DNA from: Candolleomyces eurysporus
Lineage: Eukaryota; Basidiomycota; Agaricomycetes; Agaricales; Psathyrellaceae
Assembly (NCBI GenBank): GCA_027579435.1
Contig: JANBPK010000050.1
Coordinates: 1-17,809 of the forward strand
Direction of reading: 5' to 3'
DNA: 17,809 nt
Shown: positions 1-8,052 of the stretch, one piece after another
Layout: each line of letters opens with the position of its first letter
How positions within the stretch are numbered: position 1 is the stretch's first letter
The notes under the pieces: model-generated
What the model was told of the DNA's origin: nothing
What the model saw: only the letters and a program-made list of their open reading frames with translations
Database searches by the model: none
Made by a program: the position numbers and the translations under genes

Positions 1-332
1 GGGCGAGGGCACACTTGTGGCCGAACTTGCAGTTGCCCTTGACGTACCAGGCGCAGTGCTCCTTCTGTCCTGGCTCTGTGACGGAGTGGGAGAAGGGGCA
101 GGATGGCCCGGCGGTGCAGCCCCCGACCTTGAAAAACTTGCAGGGCACATGGGAGAGATCCTTGGCTGGATAATGGAGATATGAGCCGGCTGGACACGCA
201 GAGACGCTGAGACCCACATTTTGTGCTGGAATTCGACGATTTCTGCTTGAATTTCTCCTGGCGATCTCCCCTGTCGCTGTCCTTCGTCCGTTCGCCGTCA
301 GCGTTCTGCGGGGGCTCCGTTGTTGCGGGCAT
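1..332 (-). CDS. CCCH zinc-finger protein, 5' part (cut by window edge)
   Basis: Partial gene read right to left. Exon 1 is 332-218 (ATG at 332-330, 38 codons, hydrophilic, starting MPATTEPPQ). A 52-nt intron spans 217-166 (GTGGGT donor, TATCCAG acceptor). Exon 2 runs from 165 off the window at 1. The spliced product reads KSKDLSHVPCKFFKVGGC and then two tandem fingers. Finger 1 is C-x7-C-x5-C-x3-H (about residues 44-62). Finger 2 is C-x7-C-x5-C, with its last His just beyond the window. The VPCKFFK..CTAG..CPFSH and CKFGHKCALA signatures match the fungal Lee1-like CCCH family, which are presumed RNA-binding proteins. The unspliced frame through the intron is also open, so the start and intron rest on frame joining and family fit, not on a stop. 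The rest of the protein is missing. Family assignment is firm; function is inferred. Confidence 0.82.
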   Translation of the reverse strand, partial: MPATTEPPQNADGERTKDSDRGDRQEKFKQKSSNSSTKCGSQRLCVSSRLISPLSSQGSLPCALQVFQGRGLHRRAILPLLPLRHRARTEGALRLVRQGQLQVRPQVCPR

Positions 333-1933
333 TTTNGGGGGGATATATCGAGGGTGGGTGATGAAAGGGAGTCTATGGCGGTTTTGGGCCGACGGGGGGT
401 GGCAGATATGTCAGGAAACGATAAATGGGGCCACGGTCGGGGAGGAGGGCGAGAGAACAACGAGAAAGCCTGCCNAAAACTGCCTCTCTCCGCACACGTG
501 CTTATCAATCAACCCTATTTTAGGGTCCTACAACATGGGGTTAGGGGCTTCCTCTTAGCACTCAACAGTACAGCCAACGAACGATCGGANTTTTTTTTTG
601 CAAGAGCCCGAGTTGACCTCACAATATCAAACCAAAATGCTATTGCCGGTTCCGTGCTTCCGTTCAACGCCATAAGATGGTTTATCAGTGCTAGCAGCAA
701 TTCCGGACATCACGAGCCCGAGCCCTTCGGGGATTCGAGTGAAACTCGAACAGCATCCTTACACGGACAAGGGAGCCCAGGTAAGACCCTCGCCACAATC
801 CAACGAATTTCGATCAAAAATAGTTTATCATCAGACACCAGTGAAACGACATGCTCAAACCTGTGGGGGATAGTTAACAAGACGAAAGATCTTCTACAGC
901 TTGATATGATTTCTCCCTCTACTTGCTGTCTTGTATCCCGAAATGAACATCGATCGACAGCAAGAATGAGTAAGACACACGAGGCTAACAAGCGCCTCCA
1001 CGGGCGCTTCCGACGGGAAGCCAAATCCTACCAAATAATCATCCATGCACGTGGATACTTGTCTCGGAGTCACTCCCAAATCTCCACCATCGCGAATGGA
1101 CCACGACTATCCCACGTTGTCAACCCCAGTCATCCTCAAGCTCTCGTTTTTGCGGCGTTAGGACGTGAAGGCACTGGGATCAGCGAGTATCAGAATCGAA
1201 TTCCCCGCAAGAAGAATGTCAGTGGACCACTCGGATTCACCACGAAATTGTAAGTTTGCACCTCATTCTGGTACTGTACCGAACTTTGGAGCGTTACATT
1301 TTTTGGACCGCAAAATTAAGCAACCGGGGGGCGCTACCCGTTACGGTTGCCTGTTTACGTGCCGAGGCTCGCAGGGCCGAATTTCTTTGCCTATTTTTCG
1401 TGAANTTTTTTAGGCAACAAGTCTTGCGTTACGCGTTACCCGGCGAGATTTAGGCAACATCTGACCTCGGCGTTACGCGTTACCGTTTCTACCATACAGT
1501 TCGGTACAGTATGCGAAGTTACGAACGACACCCTAATGTCACCATAGCACAAACCATCTGCCCTGTCCTTTGGTCCTACCGGATTTTCCGATGGTCGGCC
1601 TGAGTGAGACCTTTGGCTCTGACACACTACTCCTGATTTAATAACGCCTGTATACTTGGCTGTTCTATGAAAAGCGAGAAGTAGGAACCAGGACTATTAC
1701 AGCTGCGTTTCCGAGTAGCGCCAATACATTTGACCGACCGGCAGGCACCTGACTCTAGACGTTTATCTGACTTCGACTTTGCACGCGCCTCACGGATTCC
1801 TCGTGCATGCTCGACGAACAGGCGATACCGTCGTGTATGATATGTGTGCCATCCTTGCTCCATTCCTCGTCTCCTCCCCACCAACGCCCACTCCATCTTG
1901 AGCTCGTTGCCCTCTGTCCGTCTCCTTCGCAAT
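333..1933. other. Gene-free stretch between divergent CCCH and coiled-coil genes
   Basis: About 1.6 kb without a convincing gene. It should contain the promoters of the CCCH gene (left, minus) and the coiled-coil gene (right, plus). Open frames exist on both strands, the longest about 300 codons on plus from 354. That frame crosses two Ns and has no domain, composition bias or splice structure that suggests coding. Four Ns at 336, 475, 590 and 1405 each sit beside a homopolymer. The only clear structure is the inverted-repeat element at 1272-1511. Confidence 0.6.
1272..1511. mobile_element. MITE-like element with 14-bp terminal inverted repeats
   Basis: TACTGTACCGAACT at 1272-1285 is perfectly inverted at 1498-1511, enclosing 240 bp with no coding capacity. 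The interior carries an imperfect direct repeat of roughly 42 bp at about 1411-1484. Each copy starts TTAGGCAACA (or TAGGCAACA) and ends GCGTTACGCGTTACC, and a weaker relative (GTTACGGTTGCC) lies near 1340. Short size, inverted ends and lack of ORFs fit a non-autonomous DNA transposon remnant. I see no clear target-site duplication beside the ends, so the true boundaries may differ. The alternative is a non-transposon satellite-like repeat. Confidence 0.45.
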
Positions 1934-2915
1934 ATGGGGTGCTTGCCCTCATCTTGCTTCGACAAGTCAAATCATGCTGAAGCACCCCCACCCCAGATCG
2001 CAAATACCTCGGATGTCCTTGGACGGGAAGGGCATCAGAGAAATGGGAGTGGGGTAGCGGAGGCGGCAAGCGCGCGACCAGGCGATCACTCTCAGGGAGA
2101 AGAGGCGGCGGTGAGGACGGAAAATGGGGAACAGGAAGCAGAGCCCCCTCGGCCCAGAGAAGAAGATGTTCAAAGAGACAAGGGGGAGGGGGAGAACGAG
2201 CGCGGGCCACAAGAGGAAGATATGGAGAGGGAGGCAGCAAAGCAACAGGAGGAGCGTCAAAGAATGGAAAGGGAGGCGGAGGAAATCGAGCGCAGGCGAC
2301 AAGAGGAAGATCNTAAGAGNATGGAGAGGGANGCAGCAGAGCAACAGNGAGGAGGAGCGTCAAAGAAAGGAGAGGGAGGCAGAGGAGATCGAGCGACAAA
2401 AAGATCTCGAGATAAAGAAGCTGGCGGCGGCGGCAGCAGAGAAGCGCTGGCAACAGGAGGAAGCACTTCGGAGACAGGAAAGGGAGGCGGTGGAGCTCGA
2501 GCGCAAGCGACAGGAGGAAGAACGCCAAAGAAAAGAGAGGGAGGCGGCCGAGATACTGCGCAAGAAACAAGAGGAAGAACGCCAGAAAAAGGAGAGAGAG
2601 TTGGCAGAGATCAAGCGCAAGCGACAGGAGGAAGAAGATCGGAGAAGCAAGACAGCGAAGGCGGCAGTGAGGCGCCAAGAGGAGCGAAAGAAGCAGGAAA
2701 GGGAGGCGGAGCAAGGGCCATACCAACAGGGGGCAGACGCACAACGCAGAAAGCACTCGCCTTTCGACCACACTCCCAAACCCAATTATACACCTCCTAG
2801 CCAGTCGGGCGGTACGGCTGTGGGCTCTCGAACAAAGGCGTACATCGTGAACGATCCGAAGCCTAGTGGTCCTGTCACGGCAAACACTGAGCAAGCTGCC
2901 TCTCAAGACATCTAA
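1934..2915 (+). CDS. Acylation-signal coiled-coil protein (Glu/Arg-rich), N-related frameshift
   Basis: Intronless gene of about 326 residues, stop TAA at 2913-2915. I place the start at 1934, not at the in-frame ATG at 1844, because it gives MGCLPSSCFDK. This is a textbook N-myristoylation signal (Gly2) with likely palmitoylation cysteines at 3 and 8, so the product is probably tethered to a membrane. A short disordered acidic region follows. From about residue 75 to 265 there is an uninterrupted, highly charged helix of E/R/K/Q repeats, many of about 19 residues (EEERQRKEREAAEILRKKQ type). A Pro/Gly/Ser/Thr-rich tail ends in ASQDI. The N at 2348 adds one base: before it the reading is frame 2, after it frame 3, and ignoring it gives one continuous coil. 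Ns at 2313, 2320 and 2332 are simple ambiguous bases. I recognise no named family. Strong low-complexity composition will produce spurious matches to other coiled coils. Confidence 0.75.
2514..2627 (+). repeat. Two tandem 57-bp coding repeats (19-residue helix units)
   Basis: Units 2514-2570 and 2571-2627 both begin GAGGAAGAACGCCA and encode EEERQ(R/K)KERE..EI..K(K/R)Q. Diverged relatives occur upstream at about 2249-2302 (54 bp) and 2349-2402. The array sits inside the coiled-coil gene, and copy number could vary between strains. Confidence 0.7.
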
Positions 2916-3387
2916 CAAACGAGAACTCTGCCTCATGGGAGGGATGGGGAAGGAGGGACCTAGAGAGTTTTGAGTTGAGCTCAAATTGATATTTATGTTT
3001 TCGAACCGGACTTCTCGTATATCATAGTCTAACTCATTCCATAGGCGGTAAATCGTTGAATCCGGTGACTTGAACTTGATTGAACTATGTAGCCCCTAAA
3101 AATTATTCTAGGATGTGCATACGCACTCCTCACATTGTTACTTTTTTGGTTGTAATGACAAGTATTATTCTCAGTGAAGTCTCTACACTTCGTATACCGA
3201 TACCGTAATGTGGTCTGTCCTTTGTGAATTGCGCACAAAGTAATATTTTTAAATTACCTTGTCGTCGATCGTCCTGCGAAAAAAAGCTGCCGAAGGACTA
3301 ACAAAGTCAAATAAGGTAACCGGGTTTGTGGCCTCTCGAGAGGCTCACTCGACTCGACCAAGCATTCGAAGTGCTCTGGATGCTGCG
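2916..3387. other. Intergenic: coiled-coil 3' end to ribokinase 5' end
   Basis: AT-richer sequence with no gene seen. It holds the 3' flank of the coiled-coil gene, small imperfect hairpins near 3220-3260 (CTTTGTG/CACAAAG and GTAAT/ATTAC), and the ribokinase promoter. The frames open here are short and lack any protein-like features. Confidence 0.6.
3331..3344. promoter_or_regulatory. 14-bp perfect palindrome upstream of ribokinase
   Basis: GCCTCTCGAGAGGC is a perfect palindrome centred on an XhoI-type CTCGAG core, 44-57 bp before the ribokinase start codon. It could bind a dimeric regulator or lie in the 5'UTR and fold as a hairpin. There is no direct evidence of function, and it could be chance. 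Confidence 0.2.
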
Positions 3388-4765
3388 ATGTCACGAACTT
3401 CCAAGTGCATTGTGCGGGGATCTATTAGTGAGATATTCCCTCTCCCTAAATTTCATTCTCTCATATACCCCTTCCTTGATCTCTCCCGCCTTCGCCCGTA
3501 GATCATGATGAATATTTCTATGGCGAGTAACTTGATTCGTTCGCGCTAATTGACAAATAATCCTGGCATACTTATCTGCTTACCCTCAGTTGACCATATC
3601 TCCAAGCCCGGGGAGACTATAAGCTCCAAACGATACGAGAGCCGAGTGGGAGGCAAAGGGGCCAACCAAGCTGTAGCCATCGCTCGTGCTGGTGGGACAA
3701 TTGAATTCTGTGGTACAGTTGGTAAAGATGGAGAATGGATTGTGGAATATATGAAGAAGCGTGGGGTAGACATTTCTGGTATCATCATCTCCGAGGTAAT
3801 CAAGCACAGTCAAGTGCACTATTCCGATCGTGAGCGCTCATCAGGCGTAACATTTCTTCGTAGGGCGAAACCACAGGCCGGGCTATAATCCAGGTCGGTG
3901 ATGATGGAGAGAACAGTATCAGTGAGTTAGTGTATTCTTGTATGAGATACGTCAAAGAGCTCAGCTGCAACGTTGCCCCTAGTCCTGTTCCCTGGGTCAA
4001 ACCACAGCCAGCTACACGAGAAACGGATTGCATCGAGCTGCCAGCTGTGGTTCCCGGACGCAATGCACCTCCTTCTCCAAAATGAAATCAACTACCAATC
4101 AACCCTTACTTCATTGCTCAAAGCTAAAGAAGAAGGTCTTTGTACGATCTTCAACCCATCTCCCATGCTCTCCCCGGCACAAATCCATGCCTTCCTCTGG
4201 GACAAGGTGGATTGGCTCCTGGTCAATGAAGGAGAAGCTGAGGCTCTCTATCGCGGGAGTTGTACCGGCTCTCAAGACTCTGCAGCTCCCAGAGACTCTC
4301 AAACAGCCTCGACGACGTCCGTGAAAGATGGTATAGCGAGCTCACTTGCCTCTCTCGATGCTTTCAACAAGACGAATATCATCTGTACACTGGGAGCTGG
4401 TGGGGTCCTAGCCTATCTTCGCCGTTCGGATGGTAGTGAATCAGCCTCCGTGTATCGTCCCGCTGCGAGGCTTCAAGGAACCTTTAGAGATACGACGGGA
4501 GCAGGCGATTGTTTTACGGGGTATTTCGTCTCGGGTCTCATGCAATACCCGCCGGATGCTCGTCTAGGAGGGGATGTCAGCGAGGAAGACATCACTAGAA
4601 TCTTGGAGGTCTCTAACCAGGTGAGTAGTCAGCCTGTGCTACACGTTATGACGTTATTGACACAACCTTGAGGCGGCAGGAATGTCCGTCGAGCGACCGG
4701 GGACGATTGATAGCATCCCGATGAGGGACGAGGTCGAACAGCGTATCAGTCAGGCGGCCAAGTAA
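3388..4765 (+). CDS. RBK1: Ribokinase
   Basis: Phosphorylates D-ribose to ribose 5-phosphate with ATP in the cytosol, feeding the pentose phosphate and nucleotide pools (PfkB/ribokinase fold). Six exons: 3388-3427, 3502-3522, 3590-3795, 3864-3921, 3983-4620 and 4673-4765. They sum to 1056 nt, giving 351 residues (yeast Rbk1 333). The joins rebuild family motifs: the N-terminal VRGSINHDEYFYVDHISKPGE (substrate Asp in NHDE), GGKGANQ at 41-47, TTGRAIIQVGDDGENSIILFPGSNHS across exons 4-5, LLLQNEI, NPSPM, NEGEAEAL, and TTGAGDCF with catalytic Asp284. A Ser/Thr-rich insertion of about 30 residues precedes the nucleotide-site strand IICTLGAGG. Exon 2 is only 21 nt. Intron 2 appears to be GC-AG, the others GT-AG. 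The start ATG at 3388 gives a compact N-terminus (MSRTSKCIVRGSI) as usual. AATAAA follows the stop at 4776. Confidence 0.93.
3523..3589 (+). other. Non-canonical GC-AG intron in ribokinase
   Basis: The donor is GCGAGT after TTCTATG and the acceptor is CCCTCAG, with branch-like GCTAAT in the middle (67 nt). Using the nearby GT at 3527 instead gives a wrong phase and an immediate stop. The GC donor keeps phase 1 and rebuilds the DEYFYVDHISKPGE block expected between the ribose-binding Asp and PGET. Confidence 0.72.
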
Positions 4766-5041
4766 AGTTGGCCTGAATAAATATGATTGTACTACCCGAT
4801 GGATCACTCTCCACCGTGACGATGACCGCCTTTTCACCCAGGGGTGACCAGGTCGACAGGAACGAATAAATGAGGTGCGTCTCCCCTGTCCACCAATAGC
4901 GATTCTTCGTACAGAATCTGGAAATTGCCTTGGTGTCCCTCCATATCCACACTAGCGGTGTGACTTCCTGCACGAAACCAACTCACTATTGCAAAGCCAT
5001 TGATATCTAGCCAAGTCAAACCTACGCCTTCAGGAATCCTT

Positions 5042-5317
5042 CCAGGGCTCCAAACGCTATACAAGCCCGATAAGGATATAGATGTATTCTATGAGGCAAT
5101 TTCTTTGGGACAGAAGGCCTTGAGATTCGACTAGGCACCCTATATGGTCCGCTCAACTTCTCTGCACAACCTCATTACCGACCTCAAGTCACTCTTCAAA
5201 GTCACGGGTAATTGGAAAGTTCTCAATGAGGCTATCTCCGCTCTCTGTGAATCACTCGAGATTGCGTTTCCCCAACACAAACACCGGTGGTGTGTACAGA
5301 CAATGACCTTTTTCTGA
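5042..5317 (+). pseudogene. Relic of a TPR-repeat protein (two repeats, in-frame stop)
   Basis: The frame beginning at 5042 reads DIDVFYEAISLGQKALRFD, then a TAG at 5132-5134, then MVRSTSLHNLITDLKSLFK, VTGNWKVLNEAISALCESLE and PQHKHRW before a TGA at 5315. The repeated pattern (D)EAISL..(K/E)AL.(L/F)....R..SLHNL...L...F..TG(D/N)...LNEAIS resembles the TPR arrays of large Agaricomycete CHAT/NB-ARC-type proteins, which occur in many copies. Only about two repeats remain. There is a premature stop, no start, no upstream domain and no splice context. It is most likely a dead fragment left by gene duplication or transposition. Confidence 0.55.
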
Positions 5318-5523
5318 AAGCCGTCCTGAAATTAGGGGAGACTAGAGTTTGCCAGTGCTGACGCAGGGTGAGAGCCGTTGCACTTAAAGTGTGAAACAAT
5401 TCTTTCAATGAACAAATCTGAGTGACACCGCGGTCGCTGGCGCCTGTTTCTTCGGCGGGCTCACGCTCGCCCATGACTTGAGTTAATGAGTTTCCAGCTC
5501 GAAAATTACGTCAAGTCCCATTT

Positions 5524-5567
5524 GAAAGTTGTTATGTTCGTCCTTTGGTCAGTTTCGAACAACTTTC
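5524..5567. repeat. Inverted repeat, 10-bp arms
   Basis: GAAAGTTGTT at 5524-5533 is perfectly inverted as AACAACTTTC at 5558-5567, with a 24-nt spacer. It lies downstream of the AKR stop. It could form a hairpin in a 3' region or be the remnant of a small element. Function unknown. Confidence 0.4.
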
Positions 5568-5841
5568 CAATTTGTCGACCTCACTGTCATTTTAAAGGTT
5601 GACGAGGATCGGATGGCGCGACGAGCTGTTGTAGCGGACGCGTAATAGTCGGCAGGTCATGTCAACCTCCCCCCGCCGACCATCGACGTAGACGACTGCG
5701 TTGTGGCTTTTTGATTACAGTTGAAAAGATTCGTTGAACTTTGAGTTGCTCAAGAATCGGGCTCCTGTCAATTGTTCTGGATTTGTTCGATAGNAAAAAA
5801 CACGGTAGTAATATACCGAGACATTGGAATCTCCTCTTATG

Positions 5842-8052
5842 TTAATTGTGCCCGTAAATTTCCTGCGGACGATAGCCTTCCTCCAGATATTCCTGCTCTT
5901 GGGATGTCAAGTTGAAGTGTACAGCACCTATACATCGGCACTCCGTTCATCAGAATCAAATCGCAACACTATCTCACTGTAGAATAATAACACCTACCGA
6001 CGAGTTCTTCGAGTTTTTGTATGGACGTTACACCAACGACGGGAGCTGTGACACCTACAAGCCCGTCAATTCAATGGATGTAGACGGTGGGTACCCGGGG
6101 CGAGGAGCTCCGAGTGTGGATTACATACCTTCCTTTGACAAGAGCCAGGCTAACGCGATTTGGGACATTGGGACGTTCTTCTTCTTGGCGAGCTCCTCGA
6201 CTCTTGAGCCACAGCCACACGATCAATACAAATTGAATGAGTGGATTGGTCACTAGACACACCGGTCGATGGTTTGTTTCGGAGCGGTTTGGTAGAACGA
6301 GGCGAACCTGTTATATCAATGATCAGGAAACCATTCATTTTCTGTCGTTCGGCTCTCGGCAACAAATGGCCAGGAATAAGTTGAAAGAGCAAAGGGCCCT
6401 TGAACTCACTTGTCCGTCTCCTGCCTACTCGTCTTCCCCTTGTCCTCGGAGCCAAAGCTAGGCTCTGCGGCTGTGGCGTCGCTGGGAGGGAAACTAGATT
6501 CGTATGGACGGGATAGATAGCCTCGGGCAAGTGGAGACCAGGGTATACAGCCCACGCCGAACATCTATGTATGTATAGGTTACAGTAGATGAGTACTTGA
6601 AAATCAAGTTGCTGGTCAGCGATTTGAGCGCACCTTGAGAGTCGGCATCATTTCACGCTCTTCTTCGCGGTACAGAAGGTTGTAGAGGTTTTGCATGGAT
6701 ATGAAGGGCGTAAGGTTGTTCGCGAGGGCGTAGTCTATCCGAAAGTTTAATCGACCGCTCAATCTGCCCTCTTTGGAGAGAGTATATCGGAGACGAGGCG
6801 CTTACTTTGCATGGCGTGGACTATGCCCATTATGAAGTGCGTTAGCAATAATATTGATTGAAGATCATCGACTCAGGATGGAAGGAGGTCTCGGACTTAC
6901 ATTGATACGCCCAGCAGGACGACATGCCGATGTATCGAACTAATCCGAGTTTGACGACGTCGTGGAGGGCTTGCATCTGTCAATGATGGTCAAAGCGATG
7001 CGAGCCTGCGATCAGAAAGCGAACTCACGGTCTCAGCGATGGGCGTCTCGTGGTCGAATCGGTGACCTGAACGAAGACGACGGGNAAAAAAAGTCGCATC
7101 ATAAGATAGATTGTATGAAAAGAGGACGAAGGACTCGAACGTACATTGAAGTACGTCAATGTAGTCCAACTGGAGACGCTCGAGGCTCTGCTTCACTGAG
7201 TCGAAGATGTGCTATGTATATATATTTGTAAGTCGTTGATGTTTTCTCTCGAGGATGAGAACGAAATTCGGGTCTGCACACTATACACGTACCTTGCGGC
7301 TTAAGCCTTGCTGATTGATATACGAGCTATTCGTGCTCGAGGGTTCGGTTTGGGATTTCTTGACTGGAAAGAAGACCTGCGTATGAGATCATCGACCATT
7401 CAATGGCGTGTGCAAGACGATAAAGAGTAAAAGGAGAGTCAGCGCTTTCGCCAAGGCTCACCTTGGTCATGACGGCGATCTCTCCTCGGGGGAGGTTGAA
7501 CTGTTTAATTGCTTTGCCGAGGATGGTTTCGGAGACGCCGTTGGAGTACATCTGGTATGACCGACTCCCTAAGCATATGAAGCCTTACTCCCTATCCATT
7601 TGCCATATTGCACTAACGTTAGCTGTGTCGAATGTGTTGATCCCTAATTCGTACCTAGTGATTTCAGCAACAAAAAACGGAGTGTACAAATATCGGTTCT
7701 CGGGTTGACAGATAAAGAGAAAGGACACGTACGCCCTTTTGATATGATTCAACGCCTCCTCCTCGCCCAAGACCCACCCTTGCCATTCGGGTGTACCGTA
7801 TGACATGCATCCGAGGATGATTTTGGAGACCTTGAGGCCCGTGCCCGATCCGAGCCGGGCTGTTTTAGGTTTTCGTTTTTCAGTTTGGGGATTTTGGTGA
7901 CAGGTCAGAGGGAGATTGAACGAATGAGGAGGTGCGAGGAGAGAAACGAAGAAGATATTATGAATGATCATGATTTCGACCACGGGAAATGAGAGGTGTT
8001 ACTAACTGTACTGCATTTTCAAAGGCGTTTGCCGGGTGGGGGCCGTAGACAT
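5842..8052 (-). CDS. Aldo-keto reductase, 15 exons
   Basis: NAD(P)H-dependent oxidoreductase of the AKR TIM-barrel superfamily, close to fungal YakC/versiconal-reductase-like members. The substrate cannot be told. Exons, 5' to 3': 8052-8007, 7859-7733, 7654-7618, 7551-7462, 7376-7293, 7211-7145, 7066-7029, 6976-6901, 6820-6806, 6734-6634, 6564-6410, 6307-6263, 6202-6129, 6054-5998 and 5927-5842. The total is 1098 nt, giving 365 residues. All joins keep phase. Motifs: RLGSGTGLKVSKIILGCMSYG, the catalytic tetrad Asp67 and Tyr72 (GINTFDTAN/MYSNG, split by an intron), Lys100 (VMTK), His152 (DVLQCHRFD), SLERLQLDYIDVLQ, GMSSCWAYQ, MQN.Y.LLYREEEREM, PWSPLARG, MSQIALAWLLSK (cofactor end), VVGVTSIQKLEELV. 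The ATG at 8052 gives MSTAPTRQTP followed by a short lead-in. The N at 7085 lies in intron 6 and does not affect the protein. Residues after PLARG form a Ser/Asp/Lys-rich insertion. Confidence 0.93.
6806..6820 (-). other. 15-nt microexon of the aldo-keto reductase
   Basis: TCCACGCCATGCAAA is bounded by GGGCATAG on its 5' side and GTAAGC on its 3' side, with introns of 80 and 71 nt. It supplies FHAMQN between CWAYQ and YALANN, matching the usual WQFHAMQNYA stretch of this AKR group. Skipping it would remove exactly five codons without changing frame. Confidence 0.85.

Larger units (their letters stand above)
4766..5841. other. Gene-poor stretch between convergent ribokinase and aldo-keto reductase
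   Basis: No intact gene found. It contains the ribokinase 3' flank, a decayed TPR fragment (5042-5317), an inverted repeat (5524-5567) and the AKR 3' flank. A minus-strand frame at about 5083-4834 is open for about 80 codons and reads rather like protein (DINGFAIVSWFRAGSHT), but it has no partner exons or family I recognise. It may be another decayed fragment. Confidence 0.5.

Noticed and set aside
710..1024. Minus frame starting MASRRKRPWRRLLASCVLLIL, signal-peptide-like
   Set aside because: Only the first 25 residues look meaningful. The rest is unstructured, without Cys pattern or homology, and it overlaps another open frame.
354..1253. Open plus-strand frame of about 300 codons
   Set aside because: It crosses Ns at 475 and 590, starts just upstream of the CCCH gene on the opposite strand, and shows no domain, bias or splice structure.
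1755..2984. Open frame of 409 codons on the minus strand
   Set aside because: It is the mirror of the GAG/CGC/AAG-rich coiled-coil gene, which reads antisense as Leu/Ser/Pro-rich strings. The plus strand has a coherent start, coil and stop.
4671..4672. Ribokinase ending at the in-frame TGA inside 4621-4672
   Set aside because: A GTGAGT donor at 4621 and GAG-type acceptor restore a 31-codon tail (AAGMSVERPGTIDSIP...) typical of the family.
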